DNA of 23,112 bases from Oscillospiraceae bacterium (GTDB lineage: Bacteria; Bacillota; Clostridia; Oscillospirales; Acutalibacteraceae), in contig JAQVYP010000006.1 in the NCBI GenBank assembly GCA_029004655.1, positions 1 to 23,112 of the forward strand. The letters are read 5' to 3'. The translations under genes and the position numbers were made by a program. The notes beneath the pieces are model-generated. The model saw nothing but the letters and a program-made list of their open reading frames with translations. It was not told where the DNA came from and made no database searches. Shown piece by piece: positions 7,479-15,686 of this stretch. The number at the start of each line of letters is the position of its first letter. Position 1 is the stretch's first letter.

Positions 7479-8245
7479 AGTCGGATACTCTCCTTATAAC
7501 AGGATTTCGCCTTTCTTAGTCATACTCGAACCTTTGAATTTTGCATAACTGTAAGTTTATATAAATTCTCGACTACAGTCCATCCCTCCACTGCTTACTT
7601 ATTCACAGTTTCACAGGTACTATGACTGCTCTTTCAGTTGGATTAAAATATGTTATACGGATTTTTCGCCGTTTTCCATACTAACGCTTCAAAGCGTGCA
7701 ATCGCTCCACGTTCCAACCTTTCCACGTTCCGATATTTCTATCTGTGCATATATCCGTAGGTCACTCCTATAAGCCTGTATGCTTGATATTGCCTATAAC
7801 AATATAAGGTATTTCATAAACACAACTTTTACTTTACCTCACATACTCCGCACTAAGGCGGCAACAGCATTTTCTACTGTTTAATGGTTTAGACCTGTAC
7901 ATTCAGAGTTTTGTCAGTAGCTATTCGCTACATTCTAACCATAGATATTTTATAGAACCCCGACCTATCACTCACAATCACCTCTGATTTGCTTTTGCCT
8001 TAACGGTGTATCTTTTACAATACTGCCGATAAAGCGAGTGTGTTCAGCCGACTTCAACGGGCTGCATCAAGGATAAGTAATTGCATACCGTCCTTTTTGC
8101 CGTAGTATCAGGCGAGCGTTTCAGGGCGTTACTCCGTCATTCCACTCATCGAAATATCAGTTAGTAAATATAAATATTTACCGCTGTTTTTACTCTGATT
8201 TAAGCTTATGCCGAAATCAGATTGTACAGCAACGCGTCGCTGCAC
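7479..8245 (-). other. 5' non-coding part of the group II intron (domains I to IV start)
   Basis: No credible gene is present here on either strand. The stretch carries the intron's structured RNA upstream of the maturase frame. Several local hairpins can be seen, for instance arms GTAAATAT and ATATTTAC around 8164-8181, as expected for domain I. I did not derive a full secondary structure. Confidence 0.75.
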
Positions 8246-8492
8246 TGTGCTCCATCTCGTCACTCATACCTTTACGAATAAGGTAATAGATTATGAGCAT
8301 CACCGACACGGATGGTGCAAGCACCAAAAGCCATGAGGTGGCGTCGGATATAAGCTTTGTTGTACCTGTGGCAATTTTACTGCCCGAAAGATTTCCGGCA
8401 GCGTAAGCCCGTGTACACATTGAAGTAATACCGAATGTTAATGCCGAAAAAGCTCCTTTAATTTTGCGGCTGAATGTTTTTTGTGATTTCAT
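8246..8492 (-). CDS. VirB2-like T4SS pilin, 5' exon (interrupted by group II intron)
   Basis: The exon encodes 82 residues plus one base of the next codon. The N-terminus is basic (MKSQKTFSRKIKG) and followed by a signal-like hydrophobic stretch ending TRAYAAG, so cleavage near residue 31-32 is likely. The first mature helix (about 52-71, WLLVLAPSVSVMLIIYYLI) and a charged loop KGMSDEMEH follow. The second helix is in the 3' exon at 5481-5384. VirB2-like pilins form the T4SS pilus or channel lining and usually follow virD4 in these operons, as here. The gene overlaps the virD4 3' end by 35 bases, with AAGGAG nine bases before the ATG. Read without splicing, translation would continue into the intron to a stop at 8217. 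Confidence 0.85.
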
Positions 8493-10110
8493 CTCGAATA
8501 TCTCCTTTACTTTTATTTTTTTTTACATCATTAGGAATGTGTGGTGTTCCAAACACTCCGGGGGGCCTTACATCACGCTTTGGCGGAGAGAAAAGTATAT
8601 TCCAAATACCCCAAAGTGGCTGATTTTCAGTACATAGCCGAACGGGACGGCGATTTTCTCTTTCTTCTCTTACACGCCTGTTGTGTTCTTCATCTCCGAG
8701 TCCGTACATTTTATTAAAATACCATTTTGCCAAATCGGGCGAACGCATCATAGCAGGGTACGAACGTGTTGTCACAAGTGTAAACGGTCTTTTAATACGG
8801 TTTATCTCATCAGGTGTTAAAAGTGGCCTGCCTGTTAAGTTACTGCTTGCACTGATGTTTCCGGGGTTAAAGCCCGCACCGTTATACTGCGTACTGTGTG
8901 AGCTTGTGGCAACAGTGTAATTACCAAGCTTTTCACTCATCAGCTTTTGTGTCGCAGGATCATCTGATTGCAGATAAATCCACATATGGCAGTTACTTTT
9001 AATAGTAGTGGAAGGCTTATCGCCGTATTTATCTTCAATTTGTGCATTGTCCTGTACAAACAGATTAAACCGTATCCCACGTCCTGCACCGACCGTCAGT
9101 TTGTTTGAGAAGTCCGGTATTTTCATGAAGTTTCCGAACTCATCAAGATTAAAATTAACTCGTCTTTTAAGTCTGCCTCCGCGAATGTCCGCAATTTCAA
9201 CAAGCCGTTCATATATCTGATTTATAAAGAGTGCTGCCAGACTGTAATAGGTTGTTTTTTCATCAGGCAAAATGATAAAAAGTGCTGTCTTTTCCTGATC
9301 CATACTTTCAGCAGATATTTCACTTTCATTTGTCATGTCACTTATATACGGGTTTGTGAAAAGTCTGAGTGTTGTAAGTGCTGATGTAAAGAAGCTGCCT
9401 CTTGTTTTTGACGGTGCAACTTCGGCTATTGCCAGAAGCGCCCTTGCAGGATGGTTTTCAGAAAGATTTTTTGAATACTTATTAAGAAGTAAATCTCCGT
9501 CAACGGTTTTACACATTTCGGCAATAAAATGGTACACATTGGTAAGATTTTGAAATTCGGGATTATTTTCATTATCACATACCACCGCCATAATCGCCGC
9601 ACCTATAATTGCCTGTTCGCCGTTTGACCATATCTTCTCGTTATGCGAATCATCGGGCACAAGCGAATTGGTAATATTCCAAGCGGCGTCTATTGCTTTA
9701 GGAATGTTTTTCCCTTTAACATAGGTACTTACATTTTGTAAAAAATTATATCTTGAACTTTTAAGAGGGTTTTTAAAGTCAAGTGTCAATACTTTGTAAC
9801 CCAACCGTTCCAAAAAAGGATATGTATATTGATACAATTCACCTTTCGGATCACTGCAAATAATATTTTCTCCTGCAAGCGCCTGAATACCTATACTTTG
9901 AAGTACAACGGTTCTTGTTTTACCGCTTCTTGTTGCTCCGATACACAGTACATGGCTGTCATCACCGATATAGAGTACATCTTCACGAAAAAAAAATTTA
10001 TATCTGCCGATTACGGCGCCGCCTTTTTTAAAAAGAGGTATTGTCAAATCAGGTGGCTTAGTAAATTCTGATTTGGACGGCATCTTCATACGATTTAATA
10101 TATTCATCAT
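8458..10110 (-). CDS. virD4: VirD4/TraG-type coupling ATPase lacking N-terminal membrane helices
   Basis: 550 residues. Walker A is GATRSGKT at about 58-65, DPKGEL at 87-92, and Walker B is VNFNLDEFGN at about 318-327. GAGRGIRFNLFVQDNAQIE and the TGRPLLTPDEI segment are typical of VirD4/TraG coupling proteins. The role is to bring substrates to the T4SS channel by ATP hydrolysis. The N-terminus (MMNILNRMKMPSKSEF) has no membrane segment, whereas most VirD4 proteins carry two. The start at 10110 has GGGG nine bases upstream and overlaps the preceding membrane-protein gene by 53 bases. No in-frame start further upstream was offered. The C-terminus is basic and Pro-rich, ending over the pilin start. 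Confidence 0.93.
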   Translation of the reverse strand: MMNILNRMKMPSKSEFTKPPDLTIPLFKKGGAVIGRYKFFFREDVLYIGDDSHVLCIGATRSGKTRTVVLQSIGIQALAGENIICSDPKGELYQYTYPFLERLGYKVLTLDFKNPLKSSRYNFLQNVSTYVKGKNIPKAIDAAWNITNSLVPDDSHNEKIWSNGEQAIIGAAIMAVVCDNENNPEFQNLTNVYHFIAEMCKTVDGDLLLNKYSKNLSENHPARALLAIAEVAPSKTRGSFFTSALTTLRLFTNPYISDMTNESEISAESMDQEKTALFIILPDEKTTYYSLAALFINQIYERLVEIADIRGGRLKRRVNFNLDEFGNFMKIPDFSNKLTVGAGRGIRFNLFVQDNAQIEDKYGDKPSTTIKSNCHMWIYLQSDDPATQKLMSEKLGNYTVATSSHSTQYNGAGFNPGNISASSNLTGRPLLTPDEINRIKRPFTLVTTRSYPAMMRSPDLAKWYFNKMYGLGDEEHNRRVREERENRRPVRLCTENQPLWGIWNILFSPPKRDVRPPGVFGTPHIPNDVKKNKSKGDIRDEITKNIQPQN

Positions 10111-10639
10111 ACCTTTCAGCCCCTTTCATCATAAGGTAGTCAGATTTGATTTTTTCTTCATTTTCCTTAAATTCACCGGGATAGTTTTCCTTATACTTCT
10201 CGAAAAAAGCTGTCAAATCATCATTCGTAGCTTTTTCATCTTTAGCAAGTTTTTCTATAGCTTTTTGCTTAAGCATTCCTTTTTTTATACTGCTTTTAAG
10301 CATTGTTATATTACTTTGCGTATCAATCATAATGCTTTTAAGCTCGTCTGTGCCACCGTATTTTTCAACAACCGAGTTATACTCGTTTGTCAGCTCTGAA
10401 TCCGACACGGTTATGCCGAGTTTTTTCATTGCTGTATCAAAGGCTTTATCTTTTCCGATACTCTTAACGGCATTATCCATATTAATTCTTTGCATAGCCT
10501 CATACTTATATATATTTTCACCGTCAACGCTTCCTATTGGAATAAGGTATGATACATACACCCATATAAAGCTTACAAACAGTGCTCCGAGAATAAATGC
10601 AAGGGCTCTTATACGCATATTATTTAATTTGATTTTCAT
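10058..10639 (-). CDS. Membrane-anchored SurA_N/PrsA-N-like chaperone-type protein, no PPIase domain
   Basis: 193 residues. An N-terminal membrane anchor at about 10-32 (RALAFILGALFVSFIWVYVSYLI) is followed by an extracellular helical region. SVDGENIYKYEAM, KAFDTAMKKLGITVSDSELTNEY and an EKLAKDEKATNDDLTAFFEKY segment follow the pattern of SurA_N/trigger-factor-type chaperone domains found in PrsA. The parvulin domain that normally follows is absent. It may help fold the exported proteins of this operon at the membrane surface. The start ATG has GGAGG nine bases upstream and overlaps the prepilin peptidase stop (ATGA). The 3' end overlaps virD4 by 53 bases. The family call rests on pattern similarity only. 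Confidence 0.65.
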   Translation of the reverse strand: MKIKLNNMRIRALAFILGALFVSFIWVYVSYLIPIGSVDGENIYKYEAMQRINMDNAVKSIGKDKAFDTAMKKLGITVSDSELTNEYNSVVEKYGGTDELKSIMIDTQSNITMLKSSIKKGMLKQKAIEKLAKDEKATNDDLTAFFEKYKENYPGEFKENEEKIKSDYLMMKGAERYDEYIKSYEDAVQIRIY

Positions 10640-11346
10640 AAACTGCTACCTCCGATTAAAATACTGATTAGATATCCAATATACAGATATGGCACAAAAG
10701 CAACTGTTTTACCCTCTGTAACTTTTTTATTTACAAGCATCATATACACGCTTGTCACAATAATAGAGAAGAATATGATAAGCGAATATGCACGGCTGCA
10801 AAGAAACAAAAGAAATATTATTTCATAATCTCCTGCACCGACATATCGTGAAGCTGTTATGCTTGTTAAATAACACATAGCAGCAAACATCAAATATATC
10901 GCTGTGTTTATAGCTACGCCGGGCATTGCAAATTGGTAATTAATTAGTTTAATAACTGCAATACAAATAATTCCCGCATACACAACAAGACTGTTTGTAT
11001 ATTTATCGTGCATATCGGAAATTGCATTGTAGCCAAGAATGATAACAGCAATATATGCCATGATTTTTTCCCACATATCAAAGCCGCAAATGGCGACAAC
11101 TCCACAGCCGAAACCCATAAGCAGTTCAGCAAATAAATGATTTGTTGAAATTTTTTCTTTGCAATATCTGCATTTGCCACGTAGGGCAAGAAAGCTTATA
11201 ACCGGAATCAGTTCAAACCATTTAAGCTCATGTCCGCAAGCATCGCAACGAGATCGACCGCTTACCCAATTTTCCCTTGAAACCGTAACATTGAAAAAGC
11301 TGCCGAGGCAAAGCCCCAGCAGCATACTTAGTATTATATATATCAT
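10636..11346 (-). CDS. pilD: Prepilin peptidase (A24 aspartic peptidase, PilD/GspO/ComC type)
   Basis: 236 residues, polytopic. It begins with a GSFFNV motif (15-20), then two CxxC pairs (C34/C37 and C59/C62) of the zinc-binding cytoplasmic loop that is linked to the N-methylation function. The two catalytic aspartates are D111 in AISDMHDKYTN and D173 in the GAGD motif. The enzyme cleaves class III prepilin leaders after the conserved Gly and methylates the new N-terminus. Its substrates are very probably the pseudopilins encoded upstream in the same operon at 19.0-22.4 kb. AGGAGC lies seven bases before the ATG. The gene is complete, and its presence argues that the pilin cluster is functional. 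Confidence 0.95.
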   Translation of the reverse strand: MIYIILSMLLGLCLGSFFNVTVSRENWVSGRSRCDACGHELKWFELIPVISFLALRGKCRYCKEKISTNHLFAELLMGFGCGVVAICGFDMWEKIMAYIAVIILGYNAISDMHDKYTNSLVVYAGIICIAVIKLINYQFAMPGVAINTAIYLMFAAMCYLTSITASRYVGAGDYEIIFLLFLCSRAYSLIIFFSIIVTSVYMMLVNKKVTEGKTVAFVPYLYIGYLISILIGGSSL

Positions 11347-11357
11347 TTTTTCAGCTC

Positions 11358-13547
11358 CTAAAATGTAACCTTTGTCACTCCGTTATTTGATGGCGGTGAT
11401 ATTACTTTTATGGTCACATATATTGTTTTGTCACCAACATAAAAGGTTTTATTATATGTTCCGGCAGTTAAATTTTCAGGATAGTAACAGTACCAATTAA
11501 AATTCTGACCGTTTGAGTAAAACCTAACATAACTGCTTCCGAGTCCGTAATCATATGTACTGTAGGTTGTAAGTGTTGAGCCCGTATTTTGACTTCCGCT
11601 TATATATCCCGTTTTTTTAAGTAAAACAATATCATTCAGCCGTATTGTATTCATTTGCTGACGAAGGCCGCTGTCAAGCTTTCCTGAATCTATGACATTG
11701 TTTTTGATGTTATATCCAATCGGCAAATCATCTTTTGAGAAGTCAATCTTACTCTGTGCAATTTCTGTATCTGTTTCATTTGGTGGGGTAATGTATTTTT
11801 CACCAATAGTATCATTTCCTGTGATTTCTCCGGTATCAGATTCCTGAACAACCGCAACTCTGTAATACTCTTTTGCCCAATCCCTTGTTACCATATTAAG
11901 CGAAACTATAAACTTACTGTTATTCACGGCAAATGTAATTAAATCATATGTGTCAAAACTGCTCCCGAAATATGTGGAATATCCTGTAGGACCCGTAGTC
12001 ATCAATGTTCCGTCACTTTTATATATGTTGTACCACATTTCATACATTCCGCTTCCAATTCCCATCCAGACGGCGTTAACATATCTTCCGTCTGGAAACA
12101 CATTATCAGGACATCTTCCAAACCAAGATTTTGTCGGTGCAACGCTGGCGCTTGTAAAGCTTGGTTGATTAAATGTACTGTAATTATAATAATATCCGTT
12201 TTGTCCCGGGTTAGGTGCATAAATTATTTTTAATGTAATATCATTTTCTTTTATCATATCACCATTAACATCAAAATAAATGTAATTAAGTTTTTGCCAA
12301 TAATAACTTGAATTATTTTCATCCCTCCAATACAATGCAGAATCTCCATCTTGATTCCTAATCACAACCAATTTATTGTTATAGGCTGCTAAATTCCAAT
12401 TTTTATAGATTTTGCTGTCTAATGATATATTGCAGATTGTACCATCCTGTAATATAATAATATTGTTTCCAATTGCCATTTTGGGTGTGGAATATCCCTT
12501 TGAGGTATAGGAAGAGTCATCAATGTCAATTAAATTTTTAACACTAACTGCTGACATATATGTATAGTTTGTTGGTATTGTTTTTGTTTTATACAAAGTC
12601 ATAATGCCATTATTGCATTTATATATATCAATTTTTTGATAATAATAGTAACGTGAAGCAGAAGAGTCGTAGGTATACGGCTGACTGATATTCATATACA
12701 TGTTATCTGTGTCAGGAATTTTATAGTATGATGATATATTAATGTTTGAAGAAAATCCTTCTTTATATACTGTATATCCGTTACCCGTGGTAACAGATGC
12801 TGCCGGCACTCTATCGGAAGCACCATAACTTAAAGTACCATTTCTGTACAAATAAGGCTGATAAAGTGTAGCTTGTGTTGAGCCATCCTGCATATAATAG
12901 TAATAGTTACGACTTCCTGATGAATATCTTTCACATCCTCTATATAAAACACCATTATATATAAACGGATATCCTGCTAAAGCATAATCAGCATTTTCCG
13001 ATGTTTGAAACAAATTTCCGTTTTTGGTTATGAAATAATATTCGTCATATTCTGTATAATTTGAATTTGTATATTTTCCGTTTGGATTGATTATATAGCA
13101 AGGCACTTCATAACCATTAGATGTGTAATAAGAAGAATTAATTTGTGAAGATATGTCAACAATATTGTTCCCACGATCCCAATAATAGCCGTTGTAGGTT
13201 ACTCCTTTAGAAAGAATGATAAAGTCATCATCTGTCATTAAAAGCACATAATAGTATAAATCACTTAGATCTTTATTTCCGTTATAACCACCATCCGTTA
13301 CTTTGCCCTCGCAAATTCCGAGATAATAATTAGCCCCAAGCTGTTTAAGAGGATACAGTTCAAATTCATTTTTATCCATTGCTTTATAAATTCTAAGCTC
13401 ATCATTTGTTATGCCGGATGTTATATTTGGAGATTGCGTCCATAATTCATAGTTTCGTGCAGACTTTTCTGCTGCAAAGACTGAATCAAATGATAAACAT
13501 GTAATTGAAACAGTTAAAATGCACAGTAATGCAAATATTCTTTTCAA
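11358..13547 (-). CDS. Large tyrosine-rich exported protein, unknown function
   Basis: About 729 residues from TTG 13547, placed eight bases after AGGAAGG. A GTG at 13556 is also in frame but lies inside the ribosome binding site. A signal peptide (MKRIFALLCILTVSITCLSF...VFA, cleavage before AEKS) leads a long, polar, Tyr/Asn/Ser/Gly-rich protein with many short YYY or YYYY runs (for example NYYYYMQDGS and SRYYYYQKID). Recurring motifs of the type YTSNGY/YTSKGY and NGxLYR suggest a beta-propeller or stacked beta-strand repeat. The C-terminus (AGTYNKTFYVGDKTIYVTIKVIS) looks like one Ig-like strand set. There is no LPXTG anchor or C-terminal helix. I recognise no family. As an exported protein in a pseudopilus/T4SS operon it could be an adhesin, tip protein or secreted substrate. 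Confidence 0.8.
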   Translation of the reverse strand: MKRIFALLCILTVSITCLSFDSVFAAEKSARNYELWTQSPNITSGITNDELRIYKAMDKNEFELYPLKQLGANYYLGICEGKVTDGGYNGNKDLSDLYYYVLLMTDDDFIILSKGVTYNGYYWDRGNNIVDISSQINSSYYTSNGYEVPCYIINPNGKYTNSNYTEYDEYYFITKNGNLFQTSENADYALAGYPFIYNGVLYRGCERYSSGSRNYYYYMQDGSTQATLYQPYLYRNGTLSYGASDRVPAASVTTGNGYTVYKEGFSSNINISSYYKIPDTDNMYMNISQPYTYDSSASRYYYYQKIDIYKCNNGIMTLYKTKTIPTNYTYMSAVSVKNLIDIDDSSYTSKGYSTPKMAIGNNIIILQDGTICNISLDSKIYKNWNLAAYNNKLVVIRNQDGDSALYWRDENNSSYYWQKLNYIYFDVNGDMIKENDITLKIIYAPNPGQNGYYYNYSTFNQPSFTSASVAPTKSWFGRCPDNVFPDGRYVNAVWMGIGSGMYEMWYNIYKSDGTLMTTGPTGYSTYFGSSFDTYDLITFAVNNSKFIVSLNMVTRDWAKEYYRVAVVQESDTGEITGNDTIGEKYITPPNETDTEIAQSKIDFSKDDLPIGYNIKNNVIDSGKLDSGLRQQMNTIRLNDIVLLKKTGYISGSQNTGSTLTTYSTYDYGLGSSYVRFYSNGQNFNWYCYYPENLTAGTYNKTFYVGDKTIYVTIKVISPPSNNGVTKVTF

Positions 13548-13552
13548 ATTGC

Positions 13553-14224
13553 TCACCTTCCTTTTTTTGCTTCATTTTGCAGTTGTTCATTTGCTTTTTC
13601 CGATTTTATCAAATCTTTAATTTCATCATCTGTTGAAACAGATGATTTTATGTTTAAGCGTTTCAAATAACAATACATTCCGGAAAACTCAAACGGTTCT
13701 TTTGTGTATTCACCATCTTTAAGGCTGTCAAATACAGTTTCTAACACCTCATTTCCTATAACGTTAAAATACTCACCATCCTCGTCTTTTTCCATCATAG
13801 GCAGTGTTCCGTTTTGAATTTTCTTGACATCTGCTTTTTCGCCGTATTTATCAATATATGCCTTGCACTCATCATAGGTATTAAAGAGGATGAATATTGA
13901 TTTTTTTACATCAAGCGTACTGCCGAGCATTTCACGGTAGTTTTTTATTTCTTCATCTGTCACCGTAATATTTTTTGTTAGTTTATCAATCTTTTCCTCC
14001 TGAATAGTTTCCATTGTGAACTGTTCCATAAGAGCCTTATCATTTTTAATTTCGCTTACTGTAATACCGTAATTCTTTGAGTATTCCTTAATTTTGTTTT
14101 CAAGTCTGCTACCGCCGCCTCCTGACAGACAAGCAACCAATACTGCAAGTATTCCCAAAGCTACAACACCTCCGCCGCAAATCAGTATTTTTACTTTGCG
14201 CTGATTCCATTTAATTTTTTTCAA
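13553..14224 (-). CDS. PrsA/SurA-like lipoprotein with degenerate parvulin region
   Basis: About 223 residues from TTG 14224, with AGGGGG seven bases upstream. An ATG at 14242 is in frame but has no ribosome binding site. The N-terminus is basic, then comes a hydrophobic stretch ending in the lipobox-like LVAC (Cys 32) and a GGGG spacer, so a lipid anchor is likely. Residues 40-105 resemble the N-terminal chaperone helices of PrsA (YGITVSEIKNDKALMEQF, ITVTDEEIKNYRE). Residues about 107-190 trace a parvulin fold (KKSIFILFNTYDECKAYI ... VFDSLKDGEYTKEPFEF ... YCYLKRL), but the usual histidines are missing. It probably acts as a holdase for the neighbouring exported proteins. The stop overlaps the ribosome binding region of the next gene. 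Confidence 0.75.
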   Translation of the reverse strand: MKKIKWNQRKVKILICGGGVVALGILAVLVACLSGGGGSRLENKIKEYSKNYGITVSEIKNDKALMEQFTMETIQEEKIDKLTKNITVTDEEIKNYREMLGSTLDVKKSIFILFNTYDECKAYIDKYGEKADVKKIQNGTLPMMEKDEDGEYFNVIGNEVLETVFDSLKDGEYTKEPFEFSGMYCYLKRLNIKSSVSTDDEIKDLIKSEKANEQLQNEAKKGR

Positions 14225-15686
14225 AACTATTCCCCCTGACATTAAATTTGTATTTTATGTTTTTACCTAATTTGTTTCCTGATATATCACTTAAATTTGA
14301 TTTTACAAAAATGAAATTATCACCCTCGTTCCAAATAGTTTGAGGTGATATAACAAGTCTGTTTCCGAAAACTTCAACCTTTGCAGAAACAATATCACCG
14401 TTTCCGTTTTCATTCCTTGATACAAAAACATTGTTTTGTGCCTGATACGAATTAATTTCTGTATCAAATTCAATTATGATAGGCTTATACTGCTTAACCC
14501 CTGTATTTTGTGAATACAGAGTAAAGTGGGTTGGGTTATATTTTGATTCAAACTCATATACTGCAAATTGCTTGTAATTTGATGAATATGCCTTAACCGT
14601 GTATTTTCCGCTTTCGTTAATTGTAACATTACCGTTTGCATCAACCACAGCGCCGGAAGGATATACAGACCATTTAACACTTCTTTCGGTTGTGTCAGCA
14701 GGAGCAAAGGTTGCATTAAACTTAACTGTATTTCCTGTTTCAAATACAGCGTCCTCCGGCGGTGAGATACTAATGCTGTCAGGGTATCTGACATACGGTA
14801 TAATCTTAACCGTTATATAGTCCTGTCTGCCGTTATCACGGCTTACGGCATAAATCTTTGCTTCACCTTCCTTGATACCTTTTACAACACCGTTTTCGTC
14901 AACCTCTGCAATATCCTCATCTGATGTTTTCCAGCGTATGCGTTTATCTGTCGCTGTATCGGGATAATTTTGTGCTATAAACTGCTTTGTCTGCGATTGC
15001 ATAATTTCAACCGTTCTTTTAACCTCAAGTTCTCCGTCATAAATTGTAACACGCTTTACTGCAATATCATTTTCTCCGTCCGAATAATCATCTTCATTAT
15101 CAGATACGTTAACAGTTACATAGCGTATTACATTTCCGTTATCGGCAGAAACCTTTATCCTTGCCGTTCCGTATTTTCTTGCATACACAACTCCATCCTT
15201 ATTTACTGTTGCAACTGAGGTATTCAAACCTTCAAAGCTAACCTCCTTGTTTGAAGCATTTTCGGGGAGAATATCATATTTAATAGTTGCTTCCTCATAA
15301 CGGTCAAGATAAATATTATCTCTGTAAAGGTCAATATCGGTAACGGCAATTTCCTTTGATTTTATAACTGTAATTTTTATTGTATCTGAAATATCCGTAT
15401 TTTTTACTTTTACGGTAATATCTGCTGTTCCGACTTTCTTTGCAATGATTGTACCAATTGCGGCTGTTACAATTTCGGAATTGCTTGATTCATATGTAAT
15501 CTCATAATTTTCAGCATTGTTAGGTGTAATATACAGCTTTAATTTCTGTGTTTCACCGACAAGCATTGATGTGTCTGATACCGACATTTGTATTGATGTT
15601 ACTGCAATACTGTCCTCCGCATAAGCTGAATATCCGCTAAGCAATGAACACATCAGCATTATAGAAATTAGTTTAATAAATTTCAA
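14211..15686 (-). CDS. Exported protein with four Big2 (bacterial Ig-like) domains
   Basis: 491 residues. A signal peptide at 1-23 (cleavage after AYA) leads four Ig-like domains of the Big2 type at about 27-107, 113-195, 208-296 and 302-385. Each shows the pattern I-L-x(n)-V-W/Y-x-S-x-x-x-x-A-x-V-x-x-x-G-x-V-x-A-x-x-x-G-x-A-x-I. A C-terminal domain (388-486) with PIIIEFDTEIN, NRLVISPQ and LSDISGNKLG resembles the Big_5/SbsA Ig family. No sortase motif or membrane anchor follows. Such proteins serve as surface or stalk-like components. The start is TTG 15686, eight bases after GGAGGT. Its 5' end overlaps the preceding gene by 14 bases, and its 3' end overlaps the PrsA-like gene by 14 bases. 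Confidence 0.87.
   Translation of the reverse strand: MKFIKLISIMLMCSLLSGYSAYAEDSIAVTSIQMSVSDTSMLVGETQKLKLYITPNNAENYEITYESSNSEIVTAAIGTIIAKKVGTADITVKVKNTDISDTIKITVIKSKEIAVTDIDLYRDNIYLDRYEEATIKYDILPENASNKEVSFEGLNTSVATVNKDGVVYARKYGTARIKVSADNGNVIRYVTVNVSDNEDDYSDGENDIAVKRVTIYDGELEVKRTVEIMQSQTKQFIAQNYPDTATDKRIRWKTSDEDIAEVDENGVVKGIKEGEAKIYAVSRDNGRQDYITVKIIPYVRYPDSISISPPEDAVFETGNTVKFNATFAPADTTERSVKWSVYPSGAVVDANGNVTINESGKYTVKAYSSNYKQFAVYEFESKYNPTHFTLYSQNTGVKQYKPIIIEFDTEINSYQAQNNVFVSRNENGNGDIVSAKVEVFGNRLVISPQTIWNEGDNFIFVKSNLSDISGNKLGKNIKYKFNVRGNSFEKN

Larger units (their letters stand above)
5482..8245 (-). mobile_element. Group II intron with encoded reverse transcriptase/maturase
   Basis: 2,764 bases in the same orientation as the host gene. 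On the minus strand it begins GTGCAG, close to the GUGYG consensus. It ends ...ACCTATCGTCAT, matching the AY end rule. A classic domain V hairpin with a GAAA tetraloop lies at 5531-5565, and a domain VI-like hairpin with a candidate bulged A follows before the 3' end. A full-length maturase with an HNH domain is at 5607-7478. The exact boundaries are supported because exon joining restores the pilin frame. The exon end AGCACA could act as IBS1 with a TGTGTTT stretch at 7824-7818 as EBS1, allowing G-U pairs, though this pairing is tentative. Nothing suggests decay. Confidence 0.92.

Noticed and set aside
8164..8181. Palindrome GTAAATAT/ATATTTAC as an operator or terminator
   Set aside because: It lies within domain I of the intron, where local hairpins are expected; no T-run or promoter context.
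8217..8245. C-terminal tail SAATRCCTI of the VirB2-like protein
   Set aside because: These residues come from translating the first bases of the group II intron, not from the pilin gene.
10073..10667. Two Phe/Ile-rich plus-strand frames opposite the SurA_N-like gene
   Set aside because: Hydrophobic look comes from complementing Lys/Glu-rich codons; no ribosome binding site and complete overlap with a well-supported gene.
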